64,000 nt of DNA from MADRE2 sp964397015 (GTDB lineage Bacteria; Desulfobacterota; Desulfobacteria; Desulfobacterales; Desulfobacteraceae): positions 4,294 through 68,293 of the forward strand of contig CAYNHL010000004.1 of the NCBI GenBank assembly GCA_964397015.1, read 5' to 3'. A program made the translations under genes and the position numbers. Below the pieces are notes generated by a model. It had not been told where the DNA came from. It saw nothing but the letters and a program-made list of their open reading frames with translations, and did no database searches. Shown one piece after another: positions 18,521 to 27,229 of this stretch. Positions within the stretch are counted from its first letter, which is position 1, and each line of letters starts with the position of its first letter.

Positions 18521-19900
18521 ATGAACCCGGGAATTTTTAGAGAATATGATATCAGGGGAATCGCCCTGTCGGAAATAAAAGGAGATGACGCTGAACAAAT
18601 CGGCAGGGCATATGGAACCATACTGGGGAACGGCACACAGAAGACGGTTTCCGTGGGGCAGGACTGCCGTAACAGTTCGCCTGAATTGACCGGCCGTTTT
18701 ATCGAGGGGATTTTGTCCACAGGGTGTAATGTGGTGGATGTCGGTATCTGTCCCACCCCGGCCCTCTATTTTTCCATCCCCCACCTTTTTCTCCAGGGTG
18801 GCGCAATGGTGACCGCATCCCATAACCCGCCGGAATACAACGGATTCAAATTGATGAACGGCAACGATTCCATTCACAGCCAGGGACTTCAGAAAATCAG
18901 GGAACTGACTGAAAAAAACGTGTTTAACACGGGAAAAGGCTCTTTGTCAAAAATCGATATCCTTACACCATATATGGATCACCTGGTCAACAACGTTTCA
19001 ATTGAAAAAGGTGTCCGCATAGGTATCGATGCAGGTAACGGTACAGGAGGGTTGACGGCCCTTCCGGTACTCAAGCGCCTGGGCTGTGAGGTTCATGACC
19101 TGTTTTGCGACATGGACGGAAATTTCCCCAACCACGAGGCAGACCCCACGCAGGAAAAAAACATGACCGATCTGATCGAACTGGTCAAATCCCGCAAACT
19201 GGATTTAGGAGTGGGATATGACGGAGATGCCGACCGTATCGGAGTGGTGGACCATGAAGGTAACATGATCTACGGCGATCAGCTCATGGTGATTTTCGCC
19301 CGGGAAATTTTGACCCGCAAACCCGGGGCCACGTTCATATCGGAAGTCAAATGCTCCATGGTGATGTATGACGATATCAAAGCCCATGGGGGCAGGGCCA
19401 TCATGTGGCGTACCGGTCATTCACTGATCAAGAAAAAGATGAAACAGGAAAACGCTGCACTGGCCGGTGAAATGAGTGGTCACATGTTTTTCGCTGACCG
19501 GTATTTCGGGTTCGATGACGCTTTGTATGCTACGCTGCGACTGCTGGAAATCCTTTCCGCCACAGGAAAAACCGTTTCAGAACTGATTGCGGATCTTCCG
19601 CAGACCTTTACCACACCGGAGATCAGGGTGGAGTGCCCGGACAGGATCAAATTCAAGGTGGTTGAAAAAATGGTGGAACACTTCAGGCAGAAACAGACAG
19701 TCATCGATATCGACGGGTTGCGCGCAGTATATGAAGACGGATGGGGCCTGGTGCGGGCTTCCAATACACAACCGGCGCTGGTGCTCAGGTTCGAGGCCCT
19801 TACCGCAGAGCGGCTGGCATTCATTCGCGGCGAGATTGAAACCGTGTTGGAACAGATCATTGAAACAACCCAAAGCGAAGTCGATAATGGAACTCTCTGA
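18521..19900 (+). CDS. Phosphomannomutase/phosphoglucomutase
   Basis: A 459-residue member of the alpha-D-phosphohexomutase superfamily (AlgC/ManB type) that interconverts hexose 1- and 6-phosphates for sugar-nucleotide and LPS synthesis. It shows FREYDIRG at the start, the phosphoserine loop TASHNPPEYNGFK, the metal loop GYDGDADRIGV, the sugar-specificity loop GEMSGH and the C-terminal phosphate-binding RASNTQPAL. A strong AGGAGG site precedes the ATG. The stop overlaps the helicase gene by 14 bp. Confidence 0.95.
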   Translation: MNPGIFREYDIRGIALSEIKGDDAEQIGRAYGTILGNGTQKTVSVGQDCRNSSPELTGRFIEGILSTGCNVVDVGICPTPALYFSIPHLFLQGGAMVTASHNPPEYNGFKLMNGNDSIHSQGLQKIRELTEKNVFNTGKGSLSKIDILTPYMDHLVNNVSIEKGVRIGIDAGNGTGGLTALPVLKRLGCEVHDLFCDMDGNFPNHEADPTQEKNMTDLIELVKSRKLDLGVGYDGDADRIGVVDHEGNMIYGDQLMVIFAREILTRKPGATFISEVKCSMVMYDDIKAHGGRAIMWRTGHSLIKKKMKQENAALAGEMSGHMFFADRYFGFDDALYATLRLLEILSATGKTVSELIADLPQTFTTPEIRVECPDRIKFKVVEKMVEHFRQKQTVIDIDGLRAVYEDGWGLVRASNTQPALVLRFEALTAERLAFIRGEIETVLEQIIETTQSEVDNGTL

Positions 19901-21752
19901 ACAGCAGGTCCTTGCAGTCAATCATTCCGGTTCACCGGCACTGGTGGTTGCAGGGGCAGGGTCAGGCAAGACCCGTACCCTGACGGCCAAAATTTCACAC
20001 CTGGTCAGCCAGGGCGTTATGCCGGAAAAGATTCTGGCCATCACGTTCACCAACAAGGCGGCCCAGGAAATGAAAAACCGTCTGATGTCAATGACCGGGC
20101 TGGGCCCAAACCGCTTCATGTGGGTCAGGACCTACCATTCTGCCTGCCTGATGATACTGAAAAAGCATTGTGAAAAAATGGGATACCGGCAGCCGCTCCA
20201 GGTGTTTTCAGTATACCAGCAGCAGAAGCTCATGAAAGAGATCGTGGTTCGTAACAATATTGACAAGAAACATACCGGTTCTCTTTTGTCCCATATATCA
20301 AAGGCGAAAAATTCTGGTAATCCGGCGGCCTATTTTGATGCCAACCCTTTTTCATACGGTATCAGGGCCCAGGACCTGTTCAGGCAGTTCGAAGACCGGC
20401 TGATGGAAATGAACAGCGTCGATTTTGACAATATCCTTCTCAAAACACGGGATCTGTTAAAGAAGTATGAAGATGTCAGGGATTATTACAGGCAGTATTT
20501 TGACTATATACTGGTGGATGAATACCAGGATACGAACAACCTGCAGGAAGACCTGACCGGGCTGCTGCTGGGTGGTCACAACAACCTGTTCTGCGTGGGG
20601 GACGACTGGCAGGCCGTTTACGGATTCAGGGGATCCAATGTCAATCATTTTTTAAGTTTTCCTGAAAAATACGCAAAGGCCAGGATTTTCAGGCTTGAAC
20701 AAAATTACCGCTCAGCCGATGAAATCGTCCAGGCGGCCAATGACCTGATCGATCACAATCCCCATAAAATGGACAAAAAGTGTTTTTCAGCAAAAAAGGG
20801 GGGCGTGGTGGATATCCACAGCTTTATTTCCGATATTCACGAGGCAGAGTGGGTGGCAAGGCGCATTCTCGCCCTGAACAGTGCGGGACAGGGGATTCCC
20901 TTTGACAGGATGGCTGTGGTGTACAGGACCAAGTTCTGCTCTTTGCCATTTGAAAAGACATTCCGTTATTTTAAAATACCTTACCAGCTGCGGGGTTCCC
21001 AGGGATTTTTCGAGCGCATGGAGATCCTGGATATCAACTCTTATCTCGCCTCGGCCGTGTTTCCCGATGATGACGTTTCCTTCGAGCGGGTGATCAACAC
21101 CCCCAAACGCGGCATCGGACCGGCAATGATCAAGAAGATCCAGAACACCAAAACCAGCGGCCAGGGGCTTCGGGAAGCGGCCCGGACCATGGTCAGGGAC
21201 CGGGTGCTGACCCAAAAGGTCCATGACAATCTCAGTGAAGTGCTGAGCCTGCTGGACGATATCTGCGAACTTTCGCCGCGCATGGCCATTGACCAGGTGC
21301 TGGAAAAAACAGGCTATTTTGGCTACCTTGAAAAAAAATCCAGGACAAAAGAGGAATTTATTTCCAAAAAGGAAAATATAGAGCAGTTGAGGCATACGGC
21401 CTCGGGCAGGGACAGCCTCCTGGAATACCTGGAAGAGGCCGCGCTCATCAGGGAAGACACTCAGGATGAAGAGGGCGACACGACTCAAGGGGTATCTTTG
21501 CTGACCATTCATTCAGCCAAGGGGCTTGAATTCGATACCGTATTCATAGTGGGGTGCGAGGAACGGCTTTTCCCGCACTGGAGATCCCTGGAAGCGGGGG
21601 ACTCTGCCCTTCATGAAGAAAGACGGCTCATGTACGTTGCAATGACCCGTGCGGAAAGGTTTTTATACCTGTGCCATTCAGATTTCAGAAAAGGCGAGTT
21701 TGCGCAGAGAAGCAGATTTGTCGACCAGGTCGAAGAATGTATCTGCGCATAG
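19887..21752 (+). CDS. UvrD/Rep-family superfamily I DNA helicase
   Basis: A 621-residue 3'-5' helicase. Walker A (GAGSGKTRTLT), motif Ia (AITFTNKAAQEMK), Walker B (DEYQDTNN), motif III (VGDDWQAVYGFRGS), motif IV/V (TIHSAKGLEFD) and motif VI (MYVAMTRA) are all present. It is shorter than UvrD/PcrA (about 720) because the C-terminal tail is missing, closer to Rep-like or UvrD-like accessory helicases. The ATG at 19887 begins exactly at the conserved SEQQ Q-motif, so upstream in-frame sequence, which lies inside the preceding gene, is not coding. It probably acts in repair or replication restart. Confidence 0.93.
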   Translation: MELSEQQVLAVNHSGSPALVVAGAGSGKTRTLTAKISHLVSQGVMPEKILAITFTNKAAQEMKNRLMSMTGLGPNRFMWVRTYHSACLMILKKHCEKMGYRQPLQVFSVYQQQKLMKEIVVRNNIDKKHTGSLLSHISKAKNSGNPAAYFDANPFSYGIRAQDLFRQFEDRLMEMNSVDFDNILLKTRDLLKKYEDVRDYYRQYFDYILVDEYQDTNNLQEDLTGLLLGGHNNLFCVGDDWQAVYGFRGSNVNHFLSFPEKYAKARIFRLEQNYRSADEIVQAANDLIDHNPHKMDKKCFSAKKGGVVDIHSFISDIHEAEWVARRILALNSAGQGIPFDRMAVVYRTKFCSLPFEKTFRYFKIPYQLRGSQGFFERMEILDINSYLASAVFPDDDVSFERVINTPKRGIGPAMIKKIQNTKTSGQGLREAARTMVRDRVLTQKVHDNLSEVLSLLDDICELSPRMAIDQVLEKTGYFGYLEKKSRTKEEFISKKENIEQLRHTASGRDSLLEYLEEAALIREDTQDEEGDTTQGVSLLTIHSAKGLEFDTVFIVGCEERLFPHWRSLEAGDSALHEERRLMYVAMTRAERFLYLCHSDFRKGEFAQRSRFVDQVEECICA

Positions 21753-21831
21753 CCCCCATGACAGGACAGGTAAGTTATGTCTCAAGGTTATAAAAAAGAT
21801 TTGAATTCATAAAGGCGGCGGTATCAACCTA

Positions 21832-23016
21832 TTGACGATCGGGCGGGCAATCATACCCTCAGCCCATAAAGGCATATTTCTAACCCTTTTTGCGACCATT
21901 TTCATTACCATTTCCGGGGTCGGCATCGTCGTGCCGCTGCTGCCGGTGTATGCCTATGATCTGGGGGCCGCAGGTATCTACGTGGGAATGATTTTCGGTT
22001 CGTTTTCCCTTTCAAGGACATTTCTGCTGCCATATTTCGGCCGCCTGTCGGATCAAAAGGGAAGAAAACCCTTTATCCTGGGCGGACTTGCAGGTTACGC
22101 CCTGGTGTCCCTGGGCTTTATCCTTTCGACCGGCGTCTATAGCCTGATTGTCATTCGTTTCTTTCAGGGGGCGGCGTCGGCAATGATCATGCCCGTGGTC
22201 CAGGCATATGTCGGGGAGATCACCCCGGCAGGAGAGGAAGGATATACCATGGGGCTGTTCAACCTGTCCATGTTTTCAAGCCTTAGTCTCGGACCTTTGT
22301 TCGGAGGCGTTATCAAGGACTTGTGGTCCATGAACGCCGCTTTTGCCTGCATGGGCATTTTGTCCATTGCCGGGTTTGTCCTGTGCCTGGTATACCTTCC
22401 CGGGCTGTCTGAAGAAAAAATTCATCATAAACAAAGGCCGCCAATGCCCTGGATGAACCTGGTCAGGGAAAAAGGACTGTTTGCCCTGTTTGCTTTCAGG
22501 CTTGCATATACAGCCTGCATCGGTGTGATATGGTGTTTTCTGCCGCTGTATGCCGACCGCCGGTTTTCGCTTTCCGGAACCGCTACAGGCGTCCTGGTGA
22601 TGCTGGCGGTCCTGGTCAGCGGTGTCCTGCATCTGCCGATGGGGTGGGTATCGGACAGGTTTGACAAAAAAATGCTGGTCGGGGCCGGCGGCATGATCTG
22701 TGTTATAGGTATGCTGGTGCTGACATTTTCATCTACCTACCAGGGCCTTGTAACCGCAGTGGTGGTTTTCGGTATAGGCGGTGGCATAAGCATGCCATCC
22801 ATCATGGCTCTTGCCGTTATCAAAGGGGAGAAATGCCAGGCGATGGGTTCGGTGATGTCCGTGATGACCGTTGCCCACAGCCTGGGGATGCTGCTGGGCT
22901 CCATGGCCGCGGGACTGCTCATGGATATCATCAACTTACGCTTTTCCTTTCCTTTTGCCATGGGGATCATGGTAGCCGGAACCCTTCTTTTCCTGCTTTT
23001 TACATCACGTTCATGA
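21832..23016 (+). CDS. Major facilitator superfamily transporter
   Basis: 394 residues with about 12 predicted membrane helices. The loop 2-3 signature is clear (GRLSDQKGRKP), and an equivalent GWVSDRFDKK appears after helix 8, so both halves are complete. It resembles the DHA1 multidrug/sugar-efflux group, but the substrate cannot be inferred. The start appears to be TTG at 21832, preceded by a GGCGG-rich ribosome site. Its 3' end overlaps the convergent Na/Pi cotransporter gene by 6 bp. Confidence 0.88.
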   Translation: MTIGRAIIPSAHKGIFLTLFATIFITISGVGIVVPLLPVYAYDLGAAGIYVGMIFGSFSLSRTFLLPYFGRLSDQKGRKPFILGGLAGYALVSLGFILSTGVYSLIVIRFFQGAASAMIMPVVQAYVGEITPAGEEGYTMGLFNLSMFSSLSLGPLFGGVIKDLWSMNAAFACMGILSIAGFVLCLVYLPGLSEEKIHHKQRPPMPWMNLVREKGLFALFAFRLAYTACIGVIWCFLPLYADRRFSLSGTATGVLVMLAVLVSGVLHLPMGWVSDRFDKKMLVGAGGMICVIGMLVLTFSSTYQGLVTAVVVFGIGGGISMPSIMALAVIKGEKCQAMGSVMSVMTVAHSLGMLLGSMAAGLLMDIINLRFSFPFAMGIMVAGTLLFLLFTSRS

Positions 23017-24708
23017 CAGGCCGGGTGATTCCCCTGTCATGGCGGTATTTGATTGTGCAAGGATAGTTTCAAAAGATTTTGAAACCAGCGCCTGCATGCT
23101 CAAAACAAGCATCCTGCCGGCCTGGGTAAAGGACCGGTTGACCATTAACAGCCGGGTCACTTTTTCTGCCTGGATACTGCCGGAAGCAACAGCCTGGGCG
23201 CAGGACCGGATAAATTTTTTATCCGCCTCTTCCACCCGGTCAAACAGGCGATCCAGGTCATCTTTGGCTGATTGCCGGTCCGCCCACTGATAATTGATTG
23301 AAGTGATAACAGGCCACAATTCTGACAGCCTTTTTTTGAACAGGGAGCGTGCTTCATGCATAAACGCGTTGTCATCGCTTGAGATCTCATCGATTTCCGC
23401 AACAAGGCTGTCCAGGTTCCGGGTGGCGTTCATGATGCTGCGGCTGGCTCGGATCACCGGCTCGAGCTCTGTCGCCTGGTCTTCATCCAGTTCCTGCGCC
23501 TGCATCCTTGCATAAAAAGCAAAAATATCCGCGTGCAGGCGGGTAATATCCTCGTAGGAAATCGATACCTGGCCTGTCAGTTGCGCCAGGTCAACAAGAT
23601 TGCTTTTCCTTGGCCCAAGCCGGTAACGGGTCAGGATATATTGAAAGGAACAGCGCAGCTGGTGAAGGATTTCCCTGCAAAGGGCGGGAAGGGCTGCTTC
23701 TGCAACTTCAGGCGGGGTATTGGTAATATAGCGGGTCAAATGGATGCGTTTTTCAGGGAAAAGACGTTCCAGGAAACGGACCTGGGTTGAAATAAACGGT
23801 GCGAACAGCAGCACTCCCAGCAGATTGAACAATGTGTGAAACAGGGCGATGGCCAGGACAGGATTGTCTTTGAGACCTGCGGCATCGTTGATTATAAATG
23901 AAAAAACCGGCAGTACCGGAAAGATGACAATGGCGGTGCCGATATTGAATATCAGGGAGCTGACCGCAGCCTGTTTTTTGGCCGGGATTCCCCCGATGGC
24001 GCCGAGAATGACGGTCACGGTGGTGCCGATATTTGCCCCGATCACCATGGCAGTGCCCCGGGGAAAATCGATGACTCCTGAAAACAGTGCAGTGAGGATG
24101 ATCGCTATGGTGGCTGAACTTGACTGCATGATGGCCGTCAGGATTATGCCGGCAAGAATGTAGACCCACAGGCCGAAGTCTGGAAAGGATGAGGGATCGA
24201 AGGATGCTGCAAAACCATCGACACTGGTTTTCATGAAATCCAGGCCAAGGAACAGAAAACCGAAGGCCGCTACCAGTTTGCTGATGTTCACGTACCGGCT
24301 GGAACTTGAAAAAACGATCAGTAACAGCCCGCCGATACCTATCAGCGGCATGGCAAAGGCATCGATTTTAAATTTGAACCCGAAAATCGCCACTATCCAG
24401 GCGGTACAGGTGGTTCCCACCATGGCGCCCATGAGCATGGCAACGGCATTGACCAGGGTCAGCAGGCCTGCCCCGACAAAGGCCAGTACCATCAGGGAAA
24501 CAGCCGAACTGCTCTGCAGGACGGCAGTGCTGATGAAACCGGTCACCAGGCCGCGCAACCTGGTTCCGGTGGACCGGCGGATAAGAGTTTTGAATGAACG
24601 GCCTGCCAGAAGCCTGATGGATTCTTCCATCATGAACATGCCGAACAGAAAGATCCCCAGTCCCGCCAGAAATTTCCACCCGTCGAATATCGCCATAGCC
24701 TGTAACAT
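23011..24708 (-). CDS. Na/Pi-cotransporter-family protein with PhoU-like tail
   Basis: A 565-residue NptA/PNaS family protein. The N-terminal ~330 residues hold the two inverted membrane repeats with QSSSAVS (first) and QSSSATIAI (second), the signature sequences for phosphate and sodium coordination. The C-terminal ~220 residues are helical and PhoU-like, typical of the bacterial YjbB branch, which can export phosphate. The direction of transport is unknown. Start at 24708, or a second ATG at 24696. It converges on the MFS gene with a small overlap. Confidence 0.92.
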   Translation of the reverse strand: MLQAMAIFDGWKFLAGLGIFLFGMFMMEESIRLLAGRSFKTLIRRSTGTRLRGLVTGFISTAVLQSSSAVSLMVLAFVGAGLLTLVNAVAMLMGAMVGTTCTAWIVAIFGFKFKIDAFAMPLIGIGGLLLIVFSSSSRYVNISKLVAAFGFLFLGLDFMKTSVDGFAASFDPSSFPDFGLWVYILAGIILTAIMQSSSATIAIILTALFSGVIDFPRGTAMVIGANIGTTVTVILGAIGGIPAKKQAAVSSLIFNIGTAIVIFPVLPVFSFIINDAAGLKDNPVLAIALFHTLFNLLGVLLFAPFISTQVRFLERLFPEKRIHLTRYITNTPPEVAEAALPALCREILHQLRCSFQYILTRYRLGPRKSNLVDLAQLTGQVSISYEDITRLHADIFAFYARMQAQELDEDQATELEPVIRASRSIMNATRNLDSLVAEIDEISSDDNAFMHEARSLFKKRLSELWPVITSINYQWADRQSAKDDLDRLFDRVEEADKKFIRSCAQAVASGSIQAEKVTRLLMVNRSFTQAGRMLVLSMQALVSKSFETILAQSNTAMTGESPGLS

Positions 24709-25013
24709 AGGGGCAGACGGGCCTAAAAGTCAATTGTTTTATGCATATCCCCCAGGGTTACCGCATGAAAAAAATCAACGCGACGTTTGGATTCCGGTGA
24801 TACCCTGTGACGGCCGCCCCGGTCCATGGCCCAGCTTCCAGGCCTTCAGGATATCACTTCCCAGTAACCTTCTTTTCTTCCGCCAACCCGCCGCAGCATT
24901 CCGTTTTTTTGCAGTTTCTGAATATTCCGCTGCACCGATCGCTCGGTAATACCAATCAATACAGCCAGCTCAGAGATGGTAACAGAAGGGTTTTCCCGAC
25001 AGGCGTTCAGGAT

Positions 25014-25179
25014 CTTTCCCGACGCTTTCCCGACGCTTTCCCGACGNNNNNNNNNNNNNNNNNNNNNNNNNNNNNNNNNNNNNNNNNNNNNNNNNNNNNN
25101 NNNNNNNNNNNNNNNNNNNNNNNNNNNNNNNNNNNNNNNNNNNNNNCTTTCCCGACGCTTTCCCGACGCTTTCCCGACG
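25014..25179. repeat. 11-bp tandem repeat array (CTTTCCCGACG) interrupted by assembly gap
   Basis: Three exact copies of the 11-base unit lie at 25014-25046 and three more at 25147-25179, with 100 N between them. The true copy number is therefore at least six and unknown. Because 11 is not a multiple of three, a 33-bp (11-codon) cycle encodes R-R-E-S-V-G-K-A-S-G-K in all three phases without a stop. Copy-number changes would shift the frame of what follows. Confidence 0.9.
25047..25146. other. Assembly gap, 100 N
   Basis: Exactly 100 undetermined bases flanked on both sides by the same 11-bp repeat. The round number points to a scaffold placeholder, and collapse of the tandem array explains why the assembler failed here. 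Confidence 0.97.
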
Positions 25180-25423
25180 TCATATCGGGTCTAATTTTGC
25201 TTTCTGATGAAATATTAACCAATTTCATCTCTCCAGCCGGTATTCGGCGAACTGTTGCCGTGAACAGGCTTCCTTCACGGTCGTCGGCAAAATCAATTTG
25301 CGGCCATGCCGCCAAGGCGCGTTTGATCCCGGATCCCAATACGTGTTGTATTTAGCAATGAAGATGATAAAGGATACCAATGCAATCAAAAAATTATGCT
25401 GTCTTGCGGGTATAATCTAATTT

Positions 25424-25879
25424 TTAGCCGTATCTGGGGCTGTTTCTGGTTGTTTCACAATAGGCTTGAATTCCTTTTTTCCGTATGCTTTTATTGATTG
25501 CCACCCATCTTTTATGCAGAGTTTCATCAAACCCTGTGTTATCACAGGGAAATTTATCGCACTGGTAACAGAAATCGACGCCCTTTTCCTGGTGACAGGG
25601 CCGTACACTGCATTTTTTAAAAAGCCGGCACTGCTCATTCCGACAACCATGGCAGTGATCAGCTGCAAAATAATCGAGCATCCTGGCAAAGTCGGGATAG
25701 TTTTTGAATACAGGCTCTTCCAGCATGGATTCAAACCGCCGGGCGGCGGCATGGAAATTGCCCAGTTTCTCTTTGAGCCGGATGCTCAGTTCCCTGATCT
25801 CGCCGTTGACATGGGCGAAGCATGTTTCACAGCACAGTCCGCATGGGGCGATAACGGCTTTGATGTCGTCGGTTGTCAT
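25424..25879 (-). CDS. DUF3795 cysteine-rich protein
   Basis: 151 residues with a DUF3795 pattern: an N-terminal APCGLCCETCFAH motif, then CHGCRNEQCRLFKKC, CHQEKGVDFC and a C-terminal CDKFPC. Around twelve cysteines in paired spacing suggest zinc or Fe-S binding in the cytoplasm. These proteins are frequent in anaerobes and archaea, and their function is unknown. The ATG has a GGAG site 7 bases upstream. It is divergent from the AraC-type regulator across 130 bp. Confidence 0.85.
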   Translation of the reverse strand: MTTDDIKAVIAPCGLCCETCFAHVNGEIRELSIRLKEKLGNFHAAARRFESMLEEPVFKNYPDFARMLDYFAADHCHGCRNEQCRLFKKCSVRPCHQEKGVDFCYQCDKFPCDNTGFDETLHKRWVAINKSIRKKGIQAYCETTRNSPRYG

Positions 25880-26009
25880 GTTGCATCTCCTTTAAATAAA
25901 AGGTTCTGGATTTATTTTTGTTTTAACTGTTGCATGCTGAAAATATAAGTGGCATAAACGACATTTAGAGAGGTGATAACGACAAAAAGGGAGAAAAAAT
26001 TAAGATATT

Positions 26010-27002
26010 ATGATCCATGTCACTGTTTTAGGACTTTATAACTCCATGGCAACAACAGTTTTCGGCCCCATGGATATACTGAACCAGGCCGGCCGTCTTT
26101 GGAACCGGCTTGTTAGAACACCGCACACCCCGCTTTTCGAGGTGACCCTCGTTTCAGCAGACGGGAGGCCTGTCCGCTTGGCGAACCGTGTTCAAATCAC
26201 GCCTCATTGCGGCATTGAACAAATTGAGCATACCGACCTGATCATTATTTCCTCCGCCACATATATCGACAAAATCCTTGAACGACATCCTGAGCTGCCC
26301 GGCTGGATCATTCAACATTATGATAAGGGAGCCCATGTGGCCAGCATCTGTACCGGCGCGTTTCTCCTGGCTGAAACCGGACTGCTGGACGGCAGATCCG
26401 CCACGCTGCACTGGGGCTTTGCAGACCAGTTCAAAGCCAGGTATCCCAAGGTGCGGTTGCAGCATGACCGGATCTTCATCGATCATGGCAGGCTTTATTG
26501 TTCAGGCGGGGTCAGCGCCGGAATGGACTTGTCGCTATATCTGGTGGAAAAGTTATGCGGCAGGCAATCGGCCATACAATCGGCAAAAACCATGGTTCTC
26601 GCCATGGACCGGGAGAGTCAGGCCCCCTTTAATTGTTTTCTCGGTGTCAAGGATCAAACAGATCCTCTGGTGGCCCGGGTTCAGAACCGGCTTGAAAAAA
26701 ACGTGGCCCGCGCGGTGGACTATGATGAACTGTCACACACCTTCAGGATAAGCCGCAGGTCCCTGGAGCGCCGATTCAAAAAGGCTGCCGGCATGACGCT
26801 TTTGTCCTTTCTTCAAAAGCTTCGTGTCGAAAAAGCCAGGCAGCTCCTCGAGGAGGGTACCGCCACCTTCAGTGAAATCACCTATACAGTCGGGTATGAA
26901 GACATCTCTTTTTTCAGAAAGCTGTTCGTCCGCCTGACAGGATTGAGACCCAAAGAATATCAGAAAAAATTTGCAGGCTATAATGAATCCAACCGTTTAT
27001 AA
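26010..27002 (+). CDS. GlxA/FtrA-type AraC-family transcriptional regulator
   Basis: 330 residues: an N-terminal DJ-1/PfpI-like domain (~1-195), containing the nucleophile-elbow-like SICTGAFLLAETGLLDGR and ATLHW, and a C-terminal AraC double helix-turn-helix (~225-325; FRISRRSLERRFKKAAG and VGYEDISFFRKLFVRLTG). These regulators often sense amines or small metabolites through the DJ-1 domain, but no target is evident. A GGGAG ribosome site lies some way upstream of the ATG. The divergent DUF3795 gene may share the promoter region. Confidence 0.92.
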   Translation: MIHVTVLGLYNSMATTVFGPMDILNQAGRLWNRLVRTPHTPLFEVTLVSADGRPVRLANRVQITPHCGIEQIEHTDLIIISSATYIDKILERHPELPGWIIQHYDKGAHVASICTGAFLLAETGLLDGRSATLHWGFADQFKARYPKVRLQHDRIFIDHGRLYCSGGVSAGMDLSLYLVEKLCGRQSAIQSAKTMVLAMDRESQAPFNCFLGVKDQTDPLVARVQNRLEKNVARAVDYDELSHTFRISRRSLERRFKKAAGMTLLSFLQKLRVEKARQLLEEGTATFSEITYTVGYEDISFFRKLFVRLTGLRPKEYQKKFAGYNESNRL

Positions 27003-27037
27003 TTTTGCATAAATAATTCCAAAAAAAAATGACAACC

Positions 27038-27127
27038 CGGTTTTCCTTGACAACCGCGCCGCGCCGCGTCCGCCCTGTATCCTGTAAAGCTGATTTGACC
27101 GGTTTTTAAATTTGAGAATAAATACAC
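27038..27127. repeat. Intergenic element, copy A (matches 32282-32368)
   Basis: About 90 bases resemble the segment at 32282-32368: a CGGTTTT block, CTTGACAAC-GCGC, a GCCCT-TATCCT block, CCGGTTTTTA and a GAAT-ATACAC end, with roughly three quarters identity by eye and a small length difference in a G/C-rich middle. Both copies lie upstream of plus-strand genes (here the GGDEF protein). TTGACA and TATCCT look like promoter parts, but the spacing is longer than a standard sigma-70 promoter. Confidence 0.6.
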
Positions 27128-27229
27128 CGGGTACAACTGTTTTAACTGTCGAGATTTTTATAAATCTCATTTTTGTGTTATGATAATCGTTTTACTTTAA
27201 CAAATGGTCCTGTAACGCGGGTAGGCTGG

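Larger units (their letters stand above)
24846..25351 (-). pseudogene. Truncated AlbA_2/COG2865-type ATP-binding regulator, C-terminal remnant with repeats
   Basis: On the minus strand, reading begins just after a stop at 25352 with a block (GSGIKRALAAWPQIDF, DDREGSLFTATV) that is typical of the middle of COG2865 putative transcriptional regulators. No start or N-terminal ATP-binding half is left. It runs into an SGK-rich repeat region, an assembly gap, and then the usual C-terminal winged helix (ITERSVQRNIQKLQ, GGRKEGYWEV) ending at 24846. The two parts lie in different frames as drawn, but the gap length is unknown. SGK-type linkers before the winged helix are known in this family. It is most likely a relic of a laterally acquired gene. 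Confidence 0.75.

Noticed and set aside
18421..18756. N-terminal extension of the histidine kinase by 112 residues
   Set aside because: It overlaps the divergent phosphomannomutase gene, which has a strong ribosome site and a conserved start, and the extension has no domain character.
19587..19886. N-terminal extension of the UvrD-type helicase
   Set aside because: It is the out-of-frame shadow of the phosphomannomutase gene; the helicase Q-motif starts right after the ATG at 19887.
25014..25179. CRISPR array
   Set aside because: The units are 11 bp, directly abutting, without spacers, and lie in a coding frame.
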